Shown one piece after another: positions 8,318-14,933 of a stretch of 36,272 nt of DNA (the first letter of the stretch is position 1; every line of letters starts with the position of its first letter). Both the position numbers and the translations under genes were made by a program. The stretch comes from Anaerolineae bacterium (GTDB taxonomy: Bacteria > Chloroflexota > Anaerolineae > Aggregatilineales > UBA2796): NCBI GenBank assembly GCA_019637555.1, contig JAHBVK010000059.1, forward strand, positions 1 through 36,272, in the 5' to 3' direction. The notes beneath the pieces are model-generated. The model was not told where the DNA came from. It saw only the letters and a program-made list of their open reading frames with translations, and ran no database searches.

Positions 8318-8516
8318 ACCAATCTTCACGACGTAATGAAAATTTATCAGTTATTGGCACGGAAATTTTCAAATCTTCAAATAATGATTCCCATGCTTCA
8401 TCCGATAATTCTTCTTCTGTTCTACGCATTTCTAGGTGCTCTGCTAACCGCACTTGGTCTTCAGGCGAAAGCTGATCGGCGAGTTGGACGACCTGCTCGT
8501 AGGTAATGTCAGTCAT
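8304..8516 (-). CDS. VapB-like antitoxin
   Basis: This is a 70-aa acidic protein (MTDITYEQVVQLADQLSPED at its start) ending in REDWYDDE. The helical opening with LSPEDQVRLAEHL is common in small antitoxins encoded just before PIN toxins in Chloroflexota and Cyanobacteria (DUF2281-like). The acidic, Trp-containing C-terminus would be the toxin-neutralising tail. A GTG three codons upstream is possible, but AGGTGA five bases before the ATG decides for MTDIT. It overlaps the toxin by 14 bases. The family assignment is by pattern only. Confidence 0.75.
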   Translation of the reverse strand: MTDITYEQVVQLADQLSPEDQVRLAEHLEMRRTEEELSDEAWESLFEDLKISVPITDKFSLRREDWYDDE

Positions 8517-8542
8517 AGAAATCACCTCAACTGAGTAGTTCT

Positions 8543-9040
8543 CTATTCACCCACGCGACGCGGACGAGAGAATTCATATATCCTGCCCAAAATGCGGTAC
8601 AACGGCAAGATCAGGATCAGATTATAGAGCGCACTTGGCAGTGTAACCTGAGTAATGCTGTAGACGATGGGGACGCCGCTTCCGGTAATGCGTAAGAGGA
8701 CGATGAGAATTCCGTGATAGACAAACGTGCCAGCGATGATCACCAGTGGTGGGAAGATGAAATTGTTGCGCCCCACCTTGCCGAAGATCAGGCTGGCGGC
8801 GAAACTGACCAGCACCAGCGCCATCGCGGTTAATCCGGTGGGTGTGCCGTCCAGCAGATCGAGCATGATCCCGCCTGCTATCGCCCAGTAAACGCCTTCC
8901 TCAAAGCCGCCGAGCAGAGTCCACGAGAGAACGAGCAGCAGCACCAGATCAGGACCCGCCTCGCCGATACGGATCTCTGGTACGAGGCTTGCCTGCAAGA
9001 CGGCGGCGATCAGCATCACAGGAATGGCGAGGTAGCGCAC
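8543..9040 (-). CDS. mreD: Rod shape-determining protein MreD
   Basis: The 165-aa protein has about five membrane helices and the MreD pattern: LIAAVLQASLVPE near 11-23, PDLVLLLVLSWTLLGG, an internal Gly-rich helix with LDLLDGTPTGLTAMAL, and a final helix ending in basic residues. It links MreC to the membrane elongation complex. The start is GTG. It is separated from mreC by a 332-bp repeat-filled gap, while the antitoxin start is only 26 bases downstream. Its position after mreC and its size are normal for the family. Confidence 0.9.
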   Translation of the reverse strand: MRYLAIPVMLIAAVLQASLVPEIRIGEAGPDLVLLLVLSWTLLGGFEEGVYWAIAGGIMLDLLDGTPTGLTAMALVLVSFAASLIFGKVGRNNFIFPPLVIIAGTFVYHGILIVLLRITGSGVPIVYSITQVTLPSALYNLILILPLYRILGRIYEFSRPRRVGE

Positions 9041-9111
9041 GGATCACGCCCCGATCTGGTAGGGGGCGAGAGTGAGACGGTGAGAGCGATCTAGTGTCGT
9101 CGCGCTAGTAA

Positions 9112-9165
9112 CCGGAGGTTCAAAACCTCCGGCTACAAAACCCTGTAAACCCACTGAAGTGGGTT
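9112..9165. repeat. Hairpin repeat copy 2 (mreD-mreC gap)
   Basis: CCGGAGGTT/AACCTCCGG arms at 9112-9132 with a 3-base loop are followed, after CTACAAAACC, by the hairpin AACCCACTGAAGTGGGTT at 9148-9165. The order, spacing and sequence match the right part of the cluster at 5179-5232. Confidence 0.85.
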
Positions 9166-9207
9166 GAGGCATTGATTGGTGGTGAATGAATAGTGATGGT
9201 GAAACAA

Positions 9208-9300
9208 CCCTCACCCCAACCCCTCTCCCGCAGGCGGGAGAAGGGCTAATTCCTACTCCCCCTCTAACCGCTGGCGGGAGAGGGCGTTGGGGGGTGAGGG
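9208..9300. repeat. Long imperfect inverted repeat, CCCTCACCCCAACCCC type
   Basis: The outer arms CCCTCACCCCAACCCCTCTC and the matching GGGAGAGGGcGTTGGGG...GTGAGGG close a 93-bp element that also holds an inner CTCCCGC/GCGGGAG hairpin. Elements with this sequence are scattered in many environmental bacterial genomes; their origin is not known to me. It sits in the mreD-mreC gap, where it could reduce mreD expression relative to mreC. Confidence 0.8.
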
Positions 9301-9372
9301 TCAATCGGTGAAGCCAAAATCGTTTCCACGCTAACGTTGGTATCATGACAGCAGCGCACACGGCTGATCTCA

Positions 9373-10239
9373 CTATTGGGCGGGCGCAGCGCCGGGAACA
9401 GGCGTCGGTGTGGCGAAGCCGGAGGTATCGACGGGCGTGAAGCTGGTGACCACCAGCACCACTTCGAGGCGGTTGAAATCGACAAGGCTGCGAACTTGCG
9501 CCTCTTTGAATAACTGCGAGTCATCAATACGCACGTTGGTGATTTGCCCGACGAGGATGCCGCGCGGGAAGTTGCCACCGATGCCGGACGTGACCACCGA
9601 GTCGCGCTCCTGAATGTTATCGGCAAGCTGCACGTAGCGCAGGATCAAGCCACCGCTGGGCGTGCCGTTGACCGTACCGATTGCCCGCGTGGTCTGTGAT
9701 CGCCCGTTGACGAAGCTGTTCACGTCGGTGATCAACTGCACCTGTGCGCTGGTCGCCGTCACTTGATAGACGCGCCCGACCAAGCCAAGCGCTGCCACGA
9801 CGGGCATCCCGACTTGAATGCCGTCGCGCGTACCGACATTGATCGTGATCGTGCGTAATAGTCCCGTCGTGTTGAAGCCGATCACCGACGCCGCCACCAG
9901 CGTTTGATCGGGATTCGCCTGCTTATAGCTGAGAAGCTCAACTAAGCGTTCGTAGTCGGCTTCCTTCTCGCGCAGATCGACGATCTCTTGCTGGAACTGC
10001 ACCAGCGCCCGTTCCAGATCAGCGTTGCGTGCCTGCAAATCCTGTAGATCAGCGATGTTGTTGACGAAATCAGTGATCCGCCGCACACCGCCGTTAACGA
10101 CCTGTTGCAGCACATTCAGCGGCACACTCGCTACGCTCTCGACGGGCGCGAGGAGGCCGATCAGGCTGACTGCCATCAGCGCGAGGCAGAAGAACATGGC
10201 AATGGCGAAGATGACGAGGCGGCTAGGTCCTGAGTTCAT
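9373..10239 (-). CDS. mreC: Rod shape-determining protein MreC
   Basis: The 288-aa protein has an N-terminal membrane helix (about 8-31), a coiled coil (about 55-108, heptads around DLQARNADLERALVQF) and the periplasmic beta domain: VIGFNTTGLLRTITINVG, GMPVVAALGLVGRV, and VVTSGIGGNFPRGILVGQI near 214-232, the hallmark MreC block. It ends in a Pro/Ala-rich tail. MreC forms filaments that connect cytoplasmic MreB to PBP2 outside. Upstream is a 289-bp repeat-filled gap to mreB. Confidence 0.95.
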   Translation of the reverse strand: MNSGPSRLVIFAIAMFFCLALMAVSLIGLLAPVESVASVPLNVLQQVVNGGVRRITDFVNNIADLQDLQARNADLERALVQFQQEIVDLREKEADYERLVELLSYKQANPDQTLVAASVIGFNTTGLLRTITINVGTRDGIQVGMPVVAALGLVGRVYQVTATSAQVQLITDVNSFVNGRSQTTRAIGTVNGTPSGGLILRYVQLADNIQERDSVVTSGIGGNFPRGILVGQITNVRIDDSQLFKEAQVRSLVDFNRLEVVLVVTSFTPVDTSGFATPTPVPGAAPAQ

Positions 10240-10276
10240 AGGGCTAAGTCAAAGTGCTACGAGTGCTAGGTGCTAA

Positions 10277-10304
10277 GTAATGAGTGATGAGTAATGAGTG
10301 ATGA
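10277..10304. repeat. Short tandem repeat, 14 bp x 2
   Basis: The unit GTAATGAGTGATGA occurs twice in perfect succession, with a further partial match after it. It lies between mreC and the hairpin cluster. It looks like remnant slippage sequence; no function is evident. Confidence 0.85.
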
Positions 10305-10352
10305 GTATCGGAAGTATTGGCGAATGTTTGAGAGCATGGCTGGCGAAAATCA

Positions 10353-10485
10353 CCAGAGGTTGAAACCTCTGGCTACAAAACCGGATAAACCCACTGAAGT
10401 GGGTTAGGACATGCAAATAGTTCAATTTCTTAACCCTCTTTAGAGGGTTTACAGAATGTGGTAGCCGGAGGTTTTCAACCTCCGG
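10353..10485. repeat. Hairpin repeat copy 3 (mreC-mreB gap)
   Basis: Four hairpins occur in order: CCAGAGGTT/AACCTCTGG (10353-10372), AACCCACTGAAGTGGGTT (10388-10405), AACCCTCTTTAGAGGGTT (10432-10449) and CCGGAGGTT/AACCTCCGG (10465-10485). This is the most complete copy in the window. The outer hairpins mirror each other, so the element is roughly symmetric. The first stem carries a G-C to A-T pair change relative to the other copies, with both arms altered. Confidence 0.88.
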
Positions 10486-10528
10486 TGTGCAGCGAACAGG
10501 AGAGGGCAGACGAGATGGCGTCATAGCG

Positions 10529-11590
10529 CTAGTGCTGGGTGCTCCCGCGTTCGAGACCGGCGAGGAGGCTGCGCAGATTGTCGTAGTCTTCGAGAATGCG
10601 ACCCGCACCGCGTGCCACGCAAGTCATGGCGTCCTCTGCTACCCAGACGCGAATCTTGATCTCGTCGGCGATGCGTTCCGCCAGACCTTTAAGCTGACTG
10701 CCACCGCCCGCCATGCACAGACCGGATTCCATCAGGTCGGCGATCAGTTCGGGGGGAGTCTCGTCTAAGGCGTCGCGGATCGTATCCACAATGATGCCCA
10801 CAGAACCAGAGAGGGCTTCACGGAGTTCGATGGAGCTGACTTCTACCGCACGCGGCAGACCCGTGATCAGATCGCGTCCACGCATCATGTAGGTACGTTC
10901 TTCGGGCAGCGGATAGGCTGATCCCGCTTCTAATTTTGCTTTTTCCGCGCTGCGTTCACCGATCAGCAGATTGTGCTTGTTGCGCATGTATTGGATGATG
11001 TCCTCATCCATCTCGTCGCCAGCCACGCGGATAGATCGGCTGATCACGATGCCGCCCAGCGAAAACACGGCGACTTCTGTTGTACCGCCGCCGATGTCCA
11101 CGATCATGCTGCCGCGCGTCTCCTGGATCGGCAAGCCCGCGCCGATGGCTGCCGCGACAGGCTCCTCGATCAGGAATGCCTCTCGCGCTCCGGCGCTGAT
11201 GGTGGCATCGTAGACGGCGCGTTTCTCCACTTCGGTGACGCCGCTAGGGATACCGACGACCACGCGCGGGCGGGGAATCGGAACCCAACTTTGTTCGTGT
11301 GCTTTGGTGATGAAGTAGTGCAGCATCCCCTCGGTGATCTCGAACTCGGAGATCACGCCGTCGCGCAGGGGACGGACTACCAGAATATGTGATGGCGCTT
11401 TGCCACCCATCTCCTTAGCTTCCTGACCATAGGTGATCGGGCGGCGCGTTTTCTTCTCCACAGCAGCATAGGATGGCTCATTGATGACGATGCCCTTACC
11501 GCGCACGCTCACCAACGTATTCGCTGTACCCAAGTCGATGCCGATGTCGAGCGAAAACAAGCCGAGGAGCCAGTCGAGTGGACTTACCAA
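10529..11590 (-). CDS. mreB: Rod shape-determining actin-like protein MreB
   Basis: The 353-aa protein has the actin-fold ATPase motifs: GIDLGTANTLV near 17-27 (phosphate 1), IVDIGGGTTEVAV in the middle (phosphate 2) and MAGGGSQLKGL near 293-303 (adenosine motif). The N-terminus (PLDWLLGLFS) is amphipathic and could serve as a membrane anchor. It polymerises into membrane filaments that orient cell-wall elongation with MreC, MreD and PBP2. The start is TTG, supported by AGGAG nine bases upstream. It is the first gene of the cluster, with a good sigma-70-like promoter candidate just upstream. The length is normal. Confidence 0.96.
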   Translation of the reverse strand: MVSPLDWLLGLFSLDIGIDLGTANTLVSVRGKGIVINEPSYAAVEKKTRRPITYGQEAKEMGGKAPSHILVVRPLRDGVISEFEITEGMLHYFITKAHEQSWVPIPRPRVVVGIPSGVTEVEKRAVYDATISAGAREAFLIEEPVAAAIGAGLPIQETRGSMIVDIGGGTTEVAVFSLGGIVISRSIRVAGDEMDEDIIQYMRNKHNLLIGERSAEKAKLEAGSAYPLPEERTYMMRGRDLITGLPRAVEVSSIELREALSGSVGIIVDTIRDALDETPPELIADLMESGLCMAGGGSQLKGLAERIADEIKIRVWVAEDAMTCVARGAGRILEDYDNLRSLLAGLERGSTQH

Positions 11591-11663
11591 GCTAACAATC
11601 TCCTGAACCGCAAGTACGTGATAACGACGAACTTATAAAAACCGATAAAAGACGATCCCGCCG

Positions 11664-11692
11664 ATTATAGCCAGCGGAATTATTATGGTCTA
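11664..11692 (-). promoter_or_regulatory. Candidate sigma-70 promoter of the mre cluster
   Basis: On the minus strand, -35 TAGACC (11687-11692) is followed by a 17-base spacer and a perfect -10 TATAAT (11664-11669). The predicted transcript starts near 11657, leaving about 67 bases of leader before the mreB TTG. Confidence 0.6.
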
Positions 11693-11728
11693 GGGGAGGC
11701 TTTAGGGGTTGCTGTGCGATTCAGCTAC

Positions 11729-11757
11729 GCGCGGCTACCGTCTTAAGGCAGCCGCGC
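11729..11757. terminator. GC-rich hairpin between mreB promoter and the small membrane gene
   Basis: GCGCGGCT and AGCCGCGC form an 8-bp perfect stem around a 13-base loop. It lies downstream of the 61-aa gene and upstream of the mreB promoter, so it may terminate or insulate transcription. No T-run follows, so intrinsic termination is uncertain. Confidence 0.4.
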
Positions 11758-11803
11758 TGAGATAAGAAGTATTCAGTTAGGCGAGATCGTTCAAATCGAA
11801 TCC

Positions 11804-11989
11804 TTAGAAACGACGTCGCGGTGTGCGGCGGGTGGTCTGCGAGATCACGTAAATGATCAAGGCGATGATCGCACCGAGGGTGAAGTTAATATTCGGGTCG
11901 CCCATCGTAGTGCCAAGCATATCAGTGAGGATACCGCCAATCACAACAGCCGCGAACAGCGTGATCAAAGAGCCAACTATTCCGTACAC
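11804..11989 (-). CDS. Small two-helix membrane protein, GlsB/YeaQ/YmgE-like
   Basis: The 61-aa protein has two hydrophobic segments: about 5-24 (with VVIGGILTDMLG) and about 37-51 (LGAIIALIIYVI). It ends in a strongly basic tail RRTPRRRF. The Gly-rich first helix and length recall the transglycosylase-associated/GlsB family of stress-related membrane proteins. The start would be GTG without a clear ribosome-binding site, which lowers confidence. No operon partner is visible. An unrelated small membrane protein cannot be excluded. Confidence 0.6.
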   Translation of the reverse strand: MYGIVGSLITLFAAVVIGGILTDMLGTTMGDPNINFTLGAIIALIIYVISQTTRRTPRRRF

Positions 11990-12268
11990 GGTAAACTGTG
12001 TCCCATTACATTACGTGTTCACACTAAGGCAGAGACGGGTCTTGATCACTCAGGACAGCGATCCCGTCAGGTGATTAGTGTCTATCTATAGAATACGTTC
12101 GGGACGCTCAAAAGACCCTAAATAGCACCTGAGCACACCTAAAGATCAGCCCTGCGCTCCCGATGATCACACTCTCGGCTGACAGGACACGCGGAAGAAA
12201 ACGGCACATGGCAACGTCCATAGAATCAGACTCGTAAAAAAGCTGTAGTTGAGGAGTAAAAACGACGG

Positions 12269-12985
12269 ATGAAGGTAGAGATTTGGTCGGATATTGCCTG
12301 CCCGTGGTGCTACATCGGAAGACGCCGTTTCGAGGCGGCGCTGCGGCAGTTCGAACACCGCGATCAGGTGACGGTGACATGGCGCAGCTTCGAACTTGAT
12401 CCAAATGCGGCGCGGGAATATCCGGGGTCGATCAATGATATGCTGGTGGAGCGCAAAGGCTGGCAGCGTTCACGCGTCGAGGCGATGCACGATCACATCA
12501 CCGAACTGGCGGCGGCGGAAGGCTTAGAATACAACTTTGATCGGATGCGCGTCGGTAATTCCTTCGACGCCCACCGCCTGATCCATCTGGCGGCGCATCA
12601 TGGGCTGCAAAGCGAGATGAAGGAACGCATCCAGCGGGCGTATTTCACCGAGGGGCAATCCTTCGGGAATGTGGACGCGCTGGTGCAGCTTGCCAGTGAC
12701 GTTGGACTCGATGCTGCTGAGGCGCGGCGGGTGCTGGAAGGCAACGACTATGCAGCCGAGGTGCGTGGCGATGAGCGTCGCGCTCAGATGCTAGGAATCA
12801 CGGGCGTGCCCTTCTTCGTCTTTGACGAGAAGTTCGCGGTTTCCGGTGCACAGCCGAGCGAGCTGTTCGAGGAAGCATTGGCGCGTACATGGGCGGATTC
12901 GCATCCGCTGGTAGCGCTGGTGGACGAAAGCGTTAACGCGTATCAGGATGCTGGCGTTTGCACTGACGAAAGCTGCGCGATTTAA
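12269..12985 (+). CDS. DsbA-family oxidoreductase, FrnE-like
   Basis: The 238-aa protein starts MKVEIWSDIACPWCYIGRR, with the redox pair Cys11-Pro-Trp-Cys14 of the FrnE branch of DsbA thioredoxin-like proteins. Further family marks are GNSFDAHRLIHLA, a helical insertion and GITGVPFFVFDEKFAVSGAQ with the cis-Pro loop. The C-terminus has an extra Cys pair (CTDESCAI), a second potential redox site. There is no signal peptide, so it is cytoplasmic. FrnE homologues act as disulfide isomerases in oxidative stress (Deinococcus). It is monocistronic, followed by a terminator. Confidence 0.92.
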   Translation: MKVEIWSDIACPWCYIGRRRFEAALRQFEHRDQVTVTWRSFELDPNAAREYPGSINDMLVERKGWQRSRVEAMHDHITELAAAEGLEYNFDRMRVGNSFDAHRLIHLAAHHGLQSEMKERIQRAYFTEGQSFGNVDALVQLASDVGLDAAEARRVLEGNDYAAEVRGDERRAQMLGITGVPFFVFDEKFAVSGAQPSELFEEALARTWADSHPLVALVDESVNAYQDAGVCTDESCAI

Positions 12986-13015
12986 GTCTGCGCGGCGTGC
13001 TGCGGTGCAGAATCG

Positions 13016-13050
13016 AAGCGGGAGATGTAACTTACATCCCCCGCTTTTAT
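13016..13050 (+). terminator. Intrinsic terminator after the FrnE-like gene
   Basis: The stem AAGCGGG-A-GATGT pairs with ACATC-C-CCCGCTT around a 5-base loop, with one internal mismatch, and is followed by TTTATTTT. It lies between the plus-strand frnE-like gene and the minus-strand response-regulator gene. The T-run favours plus-strand termination. Confidence 0.8.
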
Positions 13051-13065
13051 TTTCCATTGTAGTGC

Positions 13066-13491
13066 TTACTGCGCGGCAGCTTGCGCCAATCCGCGTTTGG
13101 CTACGTATTGTTCCAGCATCTGGCGGAAAACGTGCATTTCAGGCAGCGGTTTATGGATCAGCGCGTCGGCTTGTGCGGTGGCGATGAACTGGCGTTCTTC
13201 TTCATCGCTCAACAGGTAGGCAGTAGTCAGCACGATTGCCATATTGCCGAGCTGTTTACTCTTGCGAAGTCGTGCACCCACATCGGGTCCGGCGACACCG
13301 GGTAAGCGAATGTCGATGATCGCCAGCGAGGGCATTTCGCCGGAGATGTGCCCCTTATCTACGGCTTCGATCCACGAGACAGCTTCGGAGCCATCGGGGA
13401 AGGCAACACCATCGACTCCCCAAATATCAAACATCGCTACAATAAAGTCGTATAGATCAGTCTCGTCCTCAACGACCATCCAGGTAGTCAA
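13066..13491 (-). CDS. Stand-alone response regulator receiver domain protein
   Basis: The 141-aa protein is a single CheY-like receiver: acidic cluster Glu8-Asp9-Glu10, phospho-acceptor Asp60 in IIDIRLPG, switch Thr89/Thr90 in IVLTTAY and Lys114 in LIHKPLP. There is no output domain. The TTG start is preceded by AAAGGGG six bases upstream; the ATG four codons later has no well-spaced site. No histidine kinase is nearby, so its partner is elsewhere. It may pass signals by protein contact or phosphotransfer. Confidence 0.88.
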   Translation of the reverse strand: MTTWMVVEDETDLYDFIVAMFDIWGVDGVAFPDGSEAVSWIEAVDKGHISGEMPSLAIIDIRLPGVAGPDVGARLRKSKQLGNMAIVLTTAYLLSDEEERQFIATAQADALIHKPLPEMHVFRQMLEQYVAKRGLAQAAAQ

Positions 13492-13786
13492 CGCTGACCC
13501 CTTTGGCTACCATTAGCCAGCTTATGAGATGAGTACAAATAATTGGTACGCTGGTGAAGTCTAACACGAAACGAACGCATCGTCTACGCATTTCATACAG
13601 TATCTATACAGACTTGATATTTATTTAATATTCAGGTCAACGCTCAAGGGATGAGAGATTTTAGTGAGACCGTTAGCCATGAAATTTGCCCTGATCGTGA
13701 AGTGCACCACGCCTCCGCACGCCATCATTATAGAACGCGCCTGAGCAATCCGATGGTTAAGGATCGACGGAACGGGTAGTCTGTCC
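13492..13786. other. Intergenic region between mrpG and the response regulator
   Basis: The 295 bases include an AT-rich patch (about 13600-13640). No convincing gene, terminator or promoter was recognised. A short minus-strand reading frame here shows no family features. Confidence 0.5.
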
Positions 13787-14215
13787 TCATTGCCCATCAG
13801 GACTGGTGCGCAACTGAGAGTCAGCGGTGTTCGCATCGGTTCCTTGCGTCTCCGGTTGTGGCGAAACAGGCGCGGAAGGGACATCGTAACGACCTTCAAG
13901 TTCATTGATCACGCTGTTCTTCCACAGCGGAATGCCGGTGATGAAGGCGGCGCGTCCGATCATGTGGGCGGCGACGGGCGCGGTCAGAAACAAAAAGGCG
14001 ATGATCGCCAGCGTTCTGGTGGTGATCGCCAGCGTATTGAAGTGCAGGGCAACCGCCAGCAAGATGCAGCCCACCCCTAACGTTGCCGCTTTGGTATTGG
14101 ATGACATGCGCGTAAACAAATCAGGGAGCCGTAATAGTCCGATACTTCCCAGCAGAACAAAGGCAGAGCCGATGAACAACAGCGCCGCCACAAGCAGGGT
14201 CTGCATGTCAACCAT
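13787..14215 (-). CDS. mrpG: Mrp Na+/H+ antiporter subunit G
   Basis: The 142-aa protein has three membrane helices: LLVAALLFIGSAFVLLGSIGLLRLPDL-like opening, then TLGVGCILLAVAL, then TLAIIAFLFLTAPVAAHMIGRAAF. The motif RLPDLFTRMSSNTKAATLG is characteristic of MrpG/PhaG. It has a hydrophilic tail of about 40 residues rich in Pro and Gln that is longer than usual. It overlaps mrpF by eight bases. An ATG three codons later is an alternative start. It is the last gene of the operon and a small subunit needed for Mrp complex stability. Confidence 0.92.
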   Translation of the reverse strand: MVDMQTLLVAALLFIGSAFVLLGSIGLLRLPDLFTRMSSNTKAATLGVGCILLAVALHFNTLAITTRTLAIIAFLFLTAPVAAHMIGRAAFITGIPLWKNSVINELEGRYDVPSAPVSPQPETQGTDANTADSQLRTSPDGQ

Positions 14216-14465
14216 TCCTCTCTACGTAACGGGCGAACGCAATGGTGCCGAGGAAGGAAATGAGGGCTAGGACAATCGCCACATCCAGATAAATTGATTG
14301 ATCAGTAGCTATCGAGTACACGGCGATGATCCCGATGCCCAGCGTGGCGATGAAGTCGAACGCAACGACGCGATCAGGAACACTCGGTCCGCGTACGAGG
14401 CGGATGAAGGCAAAGCCTAGCGACAAGCTCAACATCAGCGCCACCAGCGTCAAAACTACAGTCAT
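14208..14465 (-). CDS. mrpF: Mrp Na+/H+ antiporter subunit F
   Basis: The 85-aa protein has three helices with the MrpF/PhaF motif GPSVPDRVVAFDFIATLGIGIIA-like around 29-51 (RGPSVPDRVVAFD). The conserved Asp residues of this block are kept. It overlaps mrpE by four bases and mrpG by eight, so translation is coupled. MrpF is an essential small membrane subunit of the antiporter. Confidence 0.93.
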   Translation of the reverse strand: MTVVLTLVALMLSLSLGFAFIRLVRGPSVPDRVVAFDFIATLGIGIIAVYSIATDQSIYLDVAIVLALISFLGTIAFARYVERNG

Positions 14466-14932
14466 TGGAACAACTCCAGCACGCGCCGTTCAAACCCCTG
14501 TTTGATGCTGCGCTTTACTTCTTCCACGTCATCAATGTACATGGCATGAATATAGATAAAGCGGCGATCCTCCGAGATATCCAGCGTTAAGGTGCCGGGC
14601 GTCAGGGTGATCAGATTGGCGAGCAAGGTGATTTGCGCTGCCGTCTTCAGGTCGAGTGGTACGGCGATGACACCCGGCTTGGCTCGCTGAGTTGGTGTCA
14701 TTACGTCGTAAGCAACGCGCAGATTCGCTTTTACCAGTTCCCAGAGGAAGAACAGGACGAAGCCGACAACGATCTTTGCTCTGGCGAAATAGGTAGTTGG
14801 AATTTGCAGCGGACGGGCGAGGAAGGCGAGCAGGGCATAACTGATCAGGAAGCCGATCAGCAAATTGGAACCCGTGATCTCACCCAGCAGCGCCGTCCAT
14901 GCGAGTGCCAGCAAGACGTTCAGTAGAAACAT
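14462..14932 (-). CDS. mrpE: Mrp Na+/H+ antiporter subunit E
   Basis: The 156-aa protein has N-terminal membrane helices (residues 3-38 and 54-70) and a cytoplasmic domain typical of MrpE: VIAVPLDLKTAAQITLLANLI, then LTPGTLTLDISEDRRFIYIHAMYI, then a helix to the end. Its ATG is one base after the mrpD stop. It is followed by mrpF with a four-base overlap. MrpE supports assembly and activity of the complex. Confidence 0.93.
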   Translation of the reverse strand: MFLLNVLLALAWTALLGEITGSNLLIGFLISYALLAFLARPLQIPTTYFARAKIVVGFVLFFLWELVKANLRVAYDVMTPTQRAKPGVIAVPLDLKTAAQITLLANLITLTPGTLTLDISEDRRFIYIHAMYIDDVEEVKRSIKQGFERRVLELFQ

Positions 14933-14933
14933 A

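Noticed and set aside
9044..9373. Possible 109-aa minus-strand gene in the mreD-mreC gap
   Set aside because: It consists of the two repeats in this gap, with Pro/Arg-rich low-complexity translation.
10273..10608. Possible 111-aa minus-strand gene in the mreC-mreB gap
   Set aside because: It overlaps mreB and its middle is translated repeat sequence.
13621..13905. 94-aa minus-strand reading frame
   Set aside because: It overlaps the 3' end of mrpG in another frame, and no ribosome site or family feature was seen.
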